DNA of 64,000 nucleotides, taken from NCBI GenBank assembly GCA_016719015.1, contig JADKAZ010000007.1, positions 62,001-126,000 of the forward strand, written 5' to 3'. The notes beneath the pieces are model-generated. The model was not told the DNA's origin and made no database searches. It worked only from the letters and a program-made list of their open reading frames with translations. Made by a program: the position numbers and the translations under genes. This DNA comes from Chitinophagaceae bacterium. Lineage in GTDB: Bacteria > Bacteroidota > Bacteroidia > Chitinophagales > Chitinophagaceae. Shown here in pieces: positions 9,113 to 17,043 of this stretch. Numbering within the stretch: position 1 is the first letter of the stretch; each line of letters starts with the position of its first letter.

Positions 9113-9544
9113 TTAATCATTCAAAACAAGGGTACACAGATGAGTTCTTTTTTGTTCGATAAGGTGTGTTTTGTTAATATCAGCAGGTTCTACCAATGCA
9201 TAAATAACCAGCCGTTTAGTTTTAGCAAACAAAGATTTTAAAAAACTATTGGACAACCGTGTAGAATTATTAAAAGCAATGGTGTAAACCTGGTTATTAT
9301 TTTCGTCATACACTAGAAGCCGTTTAAACCAGTTAAAATGTGAGTTATGAGTAAAATATAGTACTTCGAGAAAACCAGTTTTTTTTATTTCAGCTTTTGA
9401 AATACTACGGGTATGCCTGGGTTCGTTTGACAAATTACTGTACACAATCTCCTGGTTATTAAATAATATTTTCCAGCTATCGCTTCCCTGCCCAAAAGAC
9501 CGGAGAGAAATTAATATTAAGCCAGTAAGTAATACCGTCTTCAT
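9113..9544 (-). CDS. Small secreted protein, paralogue of the gene at 8461-8913
   Basis: No family is recognised. The 143-residue product has a signal peptide (KTVLLTGLILISLRSFGQG) and then a mature domain of about 120 residues: SWKILFNNQEIV, SISKAEIKKTGFLEVLYF, FKRLLVYDENNNQVYTIAF, and the ending KRTHLCTLVLND. Length, order of motifs and the terminal H-x-C-T pattern match the 8461-8913 gene, so I treat them as tandem paralogues. It starts 51 bases after the fabH stop on the same strand and is likely co-transcribed with fabH. The mature part probably folds as a small beta-sheet domain in the periplasm or on the surface. Confidence 0.7.
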   Translation of the reverse strand: MKTVLLTGLILISLRSFGQGSDSWKILFNNQEIVYSNLSNEPRHTRSISKAEIKKTGFLEVLYFTHNSHFNWFKRLLVYDENNNQVYTIAFNNSTRLSNSFLKSLFAKTKRLVIYALVEPADINKTHLIEQKRTHLCTLVLND

Positions 9545-9595
9545 AACTTATTATTTGAAACTAATAACAAACCTTGCAGGTTTTGGTTGGCTTCA

Positions 9596-10645
9596 TTACC
9601 ACTTCAATAAAGCACTGGCCCAGGTAAAACCGCTTCCAAACGCAGCGAGACAAACCACATCACCATCTTTTATTTTCCCCTTTTCCCAGGCTTCGCATAA
9701 TGCGATAGGTACGGAAGCAGCGGTAGTGTTACCGTAATGCTGAATATTATTATAAACCTGCTCGTCATTCAACTTCAGCTTATGCTGTACGAATTGTGAT
9801 ATCCGGAGATTGGCCTGGTGAGGAATGAGCATATTGATATCAGCAGTTTGCAGTCCGTTGGCAGCCAATGCTTCCATTATTACTTCTGGAAATTTTACCA
9901 CCGCTTTTTTAAATACAGATTGCCCATCCATAAAGGGAAAATTTTGCGCATTGTCAATCATTTCGTGGCTCATAAACATGTCACCGATTTCATTATCGTT
10001 GAAGTCAGCTACTTTTTGTTCCGCCCAATGATTGGCATGGGTACCAGGATTATACATGGCCAGAATTTCTGCAGAGGTACCATCGCTGTGTAAATGCGTT
10101 GATAATATACCCTGGTTATCTTTAGTAGTGGGCTGTAATACAATAGCTCCTGCACCATCACCAAAAATTACAGAAATGTTTCTGCCTCTCGTAGAAAAAT
10201 CAAGCCCGAAAGAATGTTTTTCTGCACCCACTACCAATATATTTTTATACATACCAGTCTTGATGAACTGATCAGCAACACTTAAAGCATATACAAAACC
10301 CGAACATTGATTTCTTACATCAAGGGCACCGATTTCTTTCATTTGCATTGCCCGTTGCAACAAAACTCCACAGCCGGGGAAATAATAATCAGGAGACAAG
10401 GTGGCGAACACAATAAAGTCAATATCCTGTGGGGTGATGCCGGCTCTTTCAATGGCGATTTTTGCTGCTTCCACCGCCATGGTGGTGGTTGTTTCCCCGG
10501 TACGTTTTGCATAGCGTCGTTCTTTAATGCCGGTACGTTCCTGGATCCATTCATCACTGGTGTCCATGTATTTTAATAAGTCATTATTGGTAACCACATT
10601 GGCCGGAACATATTTGCCTATACCGGCAATTTTACTTTTTTGCAT
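9596..10645 (-). CDS. fabH: 3-oxoacyl-ACP synthase III (FabH-like ketosynthase)
   Basis: FabH condenses an acyl-CoA primer with malonyl-ACP to begin fatty acid synthesis. The start at 10645 gives MQKSKIAGIGKYVPANVVTN, the usual beginning; the frame is open upstream to 10720. The Cys-His-Asn catalytic set is visible: Cys114 in RNQCSGFVYAL, His276 in IPHQANLRI and Asn306 in HYGNTTAAS. The conserved TSDEWIQERTGIKERR and FGDGAGAIVL motifs are also present. The length of 349 residues is slightly above the usual 320. It has a small secreted-protein gene directly downstream rather than plsX or acpP. Chitinophagaceae often have several FabH paralogues, so this may serve a secondary pathway. Confidence 0.92.
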   Translation of the reverse strand: MQKSKIAGIGKYVPANVVTNNDLLKYMDTSDEWIQERTGIKERRYAKRTGETTTTMAVEAAKIAIERAGITPQDIDFIVFATLSPDYYFPGCGVLLQRAMQMKEIGALDVRNQCSGFVYALSVADQFIKTGMYKNILVVGAEKHSFGLDFSTRGRNISVIFGDGAGAIVLQPTTKDNQGILSTHLHSDGTSAEILAMYNPGTHANHWAEQKVADFNDNEIGDMFMSHEMIDNAQNFPFMDGQSVFKKAVVKFPEVIMEALAANGLQTADINMLIPHQANLRISQFVQHKLKLNDEQVYNNIQHYGNTTAASVPIALCEAWEKGKIKDGDVVCLAAFGSGFTWASALLKW

Positions 10646-10723
10646 AGTAATCGTTTGAAAAAGGAAGATAGGGAATGTAACGGAATTGCAACTGTTTCGG
10701 ATGAAACGGTTGCAGAACATGTT

Positions 10724-13618
10724 CTATCCCGATTGCTGTAAATCCAGTAAATACTGAACGAGATTGGCTTCCGTAGAAAGGTTAAGCTTTTTGCGTAATC
10801 GATAACGGCTTATTTCAACTCCACGTACAGAAATACTCATTAAAGGAGCAATTTCTTTGCTGCTTAAATTCATTCGTAAATAGGCGCAAAGCCTTAATTC
10901 ATGAGGTTTTAAGGAGGGGAATTTGTTTTTCAGAATAGTTAGGAAATCTCCATGCACACTATTGAAGTGTTGAGAAAAATGCTCCCATTCTTCATTCAGC
11001 TTTTCTTCTTCCGATAAGACCTTTAATAATTTTTTAAGTTCAGGATTATCATCGCCAACTTTAGCCGTTTTTTGTAATTGCTGCAACTCAGCTTTTAATT
11101 TTAAGATGAATTCTTTTTTTTGCACCAGGTTCATTGTGGTACTCGCCAGTTCTGCATTTTTATGCTTAATCTCCGTTTCCAATTTTTCATTTTGCAGACG
11201 GATCAGTTCTTTTTCTGATTGCTCTAACTCCAGTTCATGTTGATATGCTATTTGCTTTTGTTCTTCTTCAAATTTCTTCAGGTCTGCCAGCCTTCTGGCT
11301 TCTTGCTTTTGCTTGTACTTTTTGGCCTGGTATTTAAATAGTACATACAGGAGTGAAATAAATGCCAGTAAGTATAACATATAAGCCCAGGCTGTTTGGT
11401 GCCAGGGTGGGGTGATGGTGAAGCTATACGTATATTCCTTTGACTCATGCGAACGACTACTTCTGGCTTTAATATGGAAAGTGTAAGTACTGGCCGGCAG
11501 GTTGGTATAGTCTTTTTCAGATTTGTTACTCCAATCACTCCAACCTTTATCAAAACCGTCCAGGTAATAGCTAAACTCCAGGCTGGAGTGCTCGCCGAAA
11601 ACTGATGCTGCATAGGCAAAATGCAGTGAATTCCATTTATAGGGAATGGTTGTAATTTTTGCACTCTCGACATCATTAAGAAAATAGCCCCCAAACAATA
11701 CACTATCTCTGGTACCTATCGTTTTTACCAGGGTAAGATATGCGTTAAAGGGCTTGATATTCCCGCTGTATTTTTCGTAATTAATGTGGTAAAAACCTGT
11801 TTCGCTGCCAATCAACACATTTTTTGTATCGTAAGGAAAAATGTTTTCGAAGCCGCTGAGTATTTTGTTTTTCAATTCCGGAATGTAATGTATCACTGGT
11901 TTGCCTGCGCCATAATCTGCCACCCCCACCATTTTATCCTGTACAAACCAAATGTTCCCTTTTTTATCTTCTTTCAAATACCGGATAGGTAGCGTACCAA
12001 ATAATTCGGTGTAATCTTTTGCAACAACCATTTCATTGCTGGACGCATTGTATTCATAAATGCCTTTAGTGGTGGCAAATAAAATCTTGTTCTTAATTTT
12101 AAACACATGATTTTCCAAATCAGCAGGCAAACCATTTTTTTGTGTAAAAAGAGTTACGGTTCTGGTCTCAATGTCGATTTTGTAAACACCACGATAGGGA
12201 TGTGATATCCAAATGTTATTGTCATCTGTTTCTAAGTAGCGGCTGGATTCTGTGAACTTTTCTATTGAACCTTTATCAATAAAATTGCCGTTGTTACTTT
12301 CATATAATTGAATACCTAAATAGTTACCAGCCACAATTTGCAAAGGTGTTCTGCCAGGGACGGGTTGAGAGGTCCAATTGCCGGTTGATTGTGAAACAGG
12401 GGTGGCCTGGTGATTATTTATTTTCCATAAACCGTCATCTCGTCCGGCCAGTAATTGATTATTAATAATGGATAAGTTCCAGGTTAATCCACCAAGTATT
12501 GCTTTGGGCTCATGGGTAATAGTGCTTAGATCTGTGGCTGATGTTATGGGCAGCCATTGCAATCCTGTGGAGAGAGCAAAATATAACTCACCGTTTAATG
12601 CTTGTACATCATAACCTACACCGTTATTAAATGTTATTGGGTTTATCAGTTTAATGGCAGTATTATAAGAAAAAAAAGCCATGCCATTGTCTAAACCCAT
12701 CCAGGCATTACCGCTATTATCAGTAAATAGACAGCGAACTGTATTGTTGGGCAGACCATTTTTGGTAGAGATGTTTTCTAACACCAGGCCTTCCCGGCTT
12801 ATCCGGTAAATGCCATTGAAATAGGTGCCGGCTAAAAAACTTGTATCGTCCAATATAGAAAGTGATGTAAAATGTTGGAATGGATTAAAGCTGCCTGATT
12901 TAAAATTGAAAGGGATTAATTGGTTCTGTGTAAGCAAATACAAACCATTACTGGTAGTGCTTAGCAAACTGGTATCCTTTTGATAATCTACCAGGTCGGT
13001 GATAAAAAAGTTTTTTGGCAGTACTTCTTTCTTAATAAAAGGTTTCCATTGTCCATTCTGGTACAATAGTAAACCAGCCTTCTCATCATGCGCCATCACC
13101 TGGCCCTGGTGTTGGTGCAAAGAAAGCCAGGTTGATGGAGTGGGATAGGAGCTAAATTTGTCTCCGGAAAACTTAAAAATAATTTCGTTTGTCCTGAAGA
13201 ATACTTCGTTTCCGGCTACCTCAAGCTGCCATACATCCGTAAATTTTTTTTCAGAGGCCGGCAACAGGTTTTTTAAAGAGGTAAACTGTAGCCGCCCCGC
13301 CTTATCAGGTGCAAAATAACCCAGCTCATCCTGCGCCCCTGCAAACAATTTGCCCCCGGGACCAAATGCAATGGATCGCAAAATTGTTTTATTGGGGACG
13401 GGGAACACCTGCCAGTTTGTACCATCAAATACAAGTAAGCCTTCATTATTAGCTATATATAAGCGGTTGTTTTTGTCCTTTACCATTGCCCAGTTCTGGG
13501 TGCCGGCTCCGTACTGACTTCGGGTAAAACTCTTAATCTCGTTTTGACCGATGGGAGTTTGAGAATAGCTCTGGGGAATCAGAAATAATACTACTGATAA
13601 AAACACATTCATTTTCAT
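10724..13618 (-). CDS. Membrane-tethered propeller regulator (Reg_prop / Y_Y_Y / LuxR-like HTH)
   Basis: The start at 13618 begins a signal sequence (MKMNVFLSVVLFLIPQSYSQ); the frame is open upstream to 13807. Residues about 25-650 form repeated propeller blades of the ligand-sensing type, for example IRSIAFGPGGKLFAGAQDELG and TVRCLFTDNSGNAWMGLDNG. A Y_Y_Y domain (FSYYLDGFDKGWSDWSNKSEK) follows, then one membrane helix near 742-762, a long coiled coil, and a C-terminal helix-turn-helix (LKPHELRLCAYLRMNLSSKEI, then SVRGVEISRYRLRKKL). There is no kinase domain, so ligand binding outside would act directly on a DNA-binding domain inside. It faces the glucan operon divergently and is its most likely regulator. 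Confidence 0.88.
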   Translation of the reverse strand: MKMNVFLSVVLFLIPQSYSQTPIGQNEIKSFTRSQYGAGTQNWAMVKDKNNRLYIANNEGLLVFDGTNWQVFPVPNKTILRSIAFGPGGKLFAGAQDELGYFAPDKAGRLQFTSLKNLLPASEKKFTDVWQLEVAGNEVFFRTNEIIFKFSGDKFSSYPTPSTWLSLHQHQGQVMAHDEKAGLLLYQNGQWKPFIKKEVLPKNFFITDLVDYQKDTSLLSTTSNGLYLLTQNQLIPFNFKSGSFNPFQHFTSLSILDDTSFLAGTYFNGIYRISREGLVLENISTKNGLPNNTVRCLFTDNSGNAWMGLDNGMAFFSYNTAIKLINPITFNNGVGYDVQALNGELYFALSTGLQWLPITSATDLSTITHEPKAILGGLTWNLSIINNQLLAGRDDGLWKINNHQATPVSQSTGNWTSQPVPGRTPLQIVAGNYLGIQLYESNNGNFIDKGSIEKFTESSRYLETDDNNIWISHPYRGVYKIDIETRTVTLFTQKNGLPADLENHVFKIKNKILFATTKGIYEYNASSNEMVVAKDYTELFGTLPIRYLKEDKKGNIWFVQDKMVGVADYGAGKPVIHYIPELKNKILSGFENIFPYDTKNVLIGSETGFYHINYEKYSGNIKPFNAYLTLVKTIGTRDSVLFGGYFLNDVESAKITTIPYKWNSLHFAYAASVFGEHSSLEFSYYLDGFDKGWSDWSNKSEKDYTNLPASTYTFHIKARSSRSHESKEYTYSFTITPPWHQTAWAYMLYLLAFISLLYVLFKYQAKKYKQKQEARRLADLKKFEEEQKQIAYQHELELEQSEKELIRLQNEKLETEIKHKNAELASTTMNLVQKKEFILKLKAELQQLQKTAKVGDDNPELKKLLKVLSEEEKLNEEWEHFSQHFNSVHGDFLTILKNKFPSLKPHELRLCAYLRMNLSSKEIAPLMSISVRGVEISRYRLRKKLNLSTEANLVQYLLDLQQSG

Positions 13619-13890
13619 CAATATATTCCTGTTCAAAACAATATCTGGGAGCAGATGTAGTATAGATGTATTGATTTTAAGCTCAAAATAGTCTTTTTTG
13701 AATTGAGTAGTAGTACTGATGTGGTCATTTTTTTGGAAAAAGGATTTACCTGAGTGTACATTTAAAGTGTCTTTTTTTACCTCATCTGGGTTAAAAGAGC
13801 TTTTCAAAGATTGCTTATAAATAACAAAAAGTCTGATCGATTGTAAAACAATTGCAGGCTGGTATTAAAGTCATTTAAAAAATTTGCTGT
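13619..13890. promoter_or_regulatory. Divergent intergenic region between regulator and glucan operon
   Basis: If the regulator starts at 13618, this 272-base AT-rich stretch separates it from the first operon gene and must hold both promoters. I could not identify a convincing TTTG/TAnnTTTG pair or an operator repeat by eye. The regulator frame stays open up to 13807, so part of the region could in principle be coding, but the upstream residues would precede a clear signal peptide. Confidence 0.4.
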
Positions 13891-16800
13891 ATGAGAAAGT
13901 TCAAAGCCTTTTTTCCCCTTCTGTTTTTTATTTCCATTGTCTCCAGTGCTCAAATGGAAAAAATTTCTGTCAAAAAGTCGGACCAGGGTATGAAATTGGA
14001 AGTCAAGGGGAACGACTTCTTTATTAATGGTATGAACTGGGATTATTTTCCCATTGGTACCAATTTTACCTATAGCTTATGGCAACAGCCTGATGATGTA
14101 ATAAAATCGGCGCTGGATAACGAAATGTCCCTGCTGAGGAATATGGGTGTAAACACCATCCGCCAATACACCGGCGTACCCGCCAGGTGGATAAAATACA
14201 TTTATGAGAATTATGGTATTTATACCATGCTCAACCATTCCTTCGGCCGCTATGGTCTTACGGTAAAAGGTAAATGGGAAGCCAATACAGATTATTCCAA
14301 TCCGGCCGTTAGGGAATTACTGTTGAAAGAAGTAAAGGATATGGTGAACCAGTACAAAGGGACACCAGGCTTGTTGCTCTTTCTTTTAGGTAATGAAAAC
14401 AACTATGGTCTTTTTTGGAGAGGGGCAGAAACAGAGAACATTCCCATGAAAGACCGCAAGTCCACCATTGCGGCTACTCATATGTATAAGTTGTTTAATG
14501 ATGCCACCGTTGCTATGAAGAGTATTGACCAGTCACATCCCATTGCAATTTGTAATGGAGATTTATTGTTCCTGGATATTATAGCAAAAGAATGTACCGA
14601 TGTGGATATACTGGGTGTTAATATATACAGAGGTTTATCTTTTGGTGATGCGTATGAGAGAGTAAAAAACGAATACGGTAAACCAGTGCTATTAACCGAG
14701 TTTGGTTCTGATGCATATAATACAATGGCGAATAGCGAAGACCAGGAATCACAAGCCAAATATTTAGTAAGCAACTGGAAAGAAATATATGCTAATGCGG
14801 CCGGCATGGGCAAAGCTGGGAATAGCATTGGTGGTTTCACCTTTCAGTTCAGCGATGGTTGGTGGAAAACAGGACAGACTACCAACTTAGATGAACATGA
14901 TGTAGCAGCATCCTGGTCAAACGGTGGCTACCAGAATGATTATAAAGTTGGTGAAAACAATATGAACGAAGAGTGGTTTGGTATCTGCGCTAAAGGGGCA
15001 ACGAATGAAAGAGGCACTTATCAATTATATCCAAGGGCTGCTTACTATGCATTGAAAGAAGCACACCAGTTCAACCCATATAGTGCAAATGCAAAAGCAC
15101 AAATAAACCACTTTGAAAATATACAAATTGCAGATGCTGCACTGCGGGCAAGGGGGGATAAAGCAGCATTGGAAAGTGAAGACAAAGGGAAACTTTACCT
15201 GAGCAACCTGCAGGCAAATTTCAGCACTTATAATACAGGCGGCAGTTTAATTACCACGCCTAAAGAAGCTGACCCTGCTACTACAAGTTACCCAACCCGG
15301 TTGGGCTTTGACCACATGCAGTCCTTTAATATCGGCATTACTGCAAAACCTGCACCCAACGTTACGGCCAATGTCCAGTTCAATGTATTAGGCAATGTGG
15401 CCGAAAATCCTATTGATGAAGTGTTTTATGAAAACAGGGGAAGAAAAATAACAGTGAACACACCAACCGGCACACAACAAATAAATTCAAACAACAGGAT
15501 ACAACTATACCGAAGCAGTTTTAACTGGAACAACAAATTGTTTAATCTGACCGGTTTTTATAGAACAGGCCATTACCATTGGGGTTATGAAGGTGATTTC
15601 TTTGGTTTGTACCCGGAAGCAAACTATGGCCCTAACATTGATATTTATAATGGTGAAGCACCTTTTGGTTTTGAAATAGAAGGCAAAAAAGCAATCAAAG
15701 GTTTAAAGGTTGCTTTTGGACCGGAGCTATGGTGGGGAGCCAACCCGGCTGTGTTGGTAAAATATGGCCGTAAGGTTGCAAAGTTTGATATAACAGGAAT
15801 TTTTCATGAAGACTTAACACAGCGAAGCGGCTTGCAAAGTTCCTTTGCGGTGCCAGTACCTAAAACAAGGAAAGTAGCTTTAAGTATTTCAAGAAAATTT
15901 GGCTCGTTTGGTTTTGATGTGGGCGGTTTATGGGCCGGACAGCCACTCAACGGCAGAAACTTTCAGTTAATAAGAAACGGAACAGTTTACCAGGACCAGA
16001 TAAAATCAGAAGATAATTTCGGCGGTAAAATAAAATTGACTTATTCAACAGGTATTATAAACTGGTATGGCCAGGCTTCTTATATGGGCTTAGTGGCTAA
16101 CGGAGGTGTAGACAATACAAAAACTTTTACCGGCTGGAGACTGAAAGATATTGGTAGCGGCAATATGTATAATGTGCTGAGTGGTTTTACCGTAACTGTA
16201 GGCAAGCTTCAAATTGCCCCTAACTTCTTATGGCAAAAACCTATTGAAGGCCCGATACCGGCTGATGTGCTGGCACCGGGAAGGCCAAGAAATATCCTTG
16301 ATGATCCTTTCTCCGTAAGATCTAACAGGGAAACAATTGCAGGCGAACTTTTATTAACTTTCGACCCTACACCCGGCACCTGGATGTATGAATGGGATAA
16401 TGACAGGGCAGAAGATGCAAAATTTGCTATTAGTGCAGATTTTGTATACCGGCATTTACCAACTACACAAGATGCAGCTATTGGTATATTGGGAAATGGA
16501 AGAACAACATTTGTTTTTCCCGGAGCTGCACCTGCGGAGGATTTATGGGAAGCCAATACCCGCATCGTATCTAAATTGAACCCCAATCTTGGTTTCGTTG
16601 CCAACCTTTATGTTGGTAATGGACAGGCAAATGGCAGTGATACAAGAACCATCAACCGGTATGGTTTTGACCTGAGGACTATTTATAAGAGAACCAAGTT
16701 GATTGCTATCGGCAAGGTTAATGATTGGGGACCATTTGACTATCACCGTGATTTTAACCTTACGTTTCCGATGCAATGGATTCTCGACTTCTCCACCGAG

Positions 16801-17010
16801 ATTGGAAAGCCTGATTGGTTTATGCTGCCCGGAACAAAAGTGGGGATAAGAGGTACTTACAGAACATTGAATAAATACTCACCGAGATATTCACCCATCA
16901 AAACTATGGATGCAGCTGGTAACTGGGTGCCAGACCCTACCGCCATTGGCTTTCCTGATGGTAATGAATGGGAGATACGAACCTATATTCAAATAAACAT
17001 TGGTAAATAA
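13891..17010 (+). CDS. Clan GH-A glycosidase fused to a large beta-rich (outer-membrane barrel-like) domain
   Basis: The 1039-residue protein has a signal peptide (KFKAFFPLLFFISIVSSAQ). Residues about 30-400 form a TIM-barrel glycosidase: the beta-4 acid/base Glu169 in LLGNENNYG and the beta-7 nucleophile Glu270 in VLLTEFGSDAYN, plus GGFTFQFSDGWWK. It resembles GH2-type TIM barrels but has no GH2 sandwich domains; the exact family is uncertain. From about 450 to the end the sequence alternates short strands and turns rich in Tyr, Phe and Gly (FNLTGFYRTGHYHWGYEGDF, INWYGQASYMGLVA), as in outer-membrane barrels, ending EIRTYIQINIGK. It opens the glucan operon, so a surface beta-glucanase or transglycosylase is likely. 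The barrel assignment is inference. Confidence 0.75.
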   Translation: MRKFKAFFPLLFFISIVSSAQMEKISVKKSDQGMKLEVKGNDFFINGMNWDYFPIGTNFTYSLWQQPDDVIKSALDNEMSLLRNMGVNTIRQYTGVPARWIKYIYENYGIYTMLNHSFGRYGLTVKGKWEANTDYSNPAVRELLLKEVKDMVNQYKGTPGLLLFLLGNENNYGLFWRGAETENIPMKDRKSTIAATHMYKLFNDATVAMKSIDQSHPIAICNGDLLFLDIIAKECTDVDILGVNIYRGLSFGDAYERVKNEYGKPVLLTEFGSDAYNTMANSEDQESQAKYLVSNWKEIYANAAGMGKAGNSIGGFTFQFSDGWWKTGQTTNLDEHDVAASWSNGGYQNDYKVGENNMNEEWFGICAKGATNERGTYQLYPRAAYYALKEAHQFNPYSANAKAQINHFENIQIADAALRARGDKAALESEDKGKLYLSNLQANFSTYNTGGSLITTPKEADPATTSYPTRLGFDHMQSFNIGITAKPAPNVTANVQFNVLGNVAENPIDEVFYENRGRKITVNTPTGTQQINSNNRIQLYRSSFNWNNKLFNLTGFYRTGHYHWGYEGDFFGLYPEANYGPNIDIYNGEAPFGFEIEGKKAIKGLKVAFGPELWWGANPAVLVKYGRKVAKFDITGIFHEDLTQRSGLQSSFAVPVPKTRKVALSISRKFGSFGFDVGGLWAGQPLNGRNFQLIRNGTVYQDQIKSEDNFGGKIKLTYSTGIINWYGQASYMGLVANGGVDNTKTFTGWRLKDIGSGNMYNVLSGFTVTVGKLQIAPNFLWQKPIEGPIPADVLAPGRPRNILDDPFSVRSNRETIAGELLLTFDPTPGTWMYEWDNDRAEDAKFAISADFVYRHLPTTQDAAIGILGNGRTTFVFPGAAPAEDLWEANTRIVSKLNPNLGFVANLYVGNGQANGSDTRTINRYGFDLRTIYKRTKLIAIGKVNDWGPFDYHRDFNLTFPMQWILDFSTEIGKPDWFMLPGTKVGIRGTYRTLNKYSPRYSPIKTMDAAGNWVPDPTAIGFPDGNEWEIRTYIQINIGK

Positions 17011-17043
17011 AATCTGCTTGCTTATAATTTTAAAGAAACTAAT

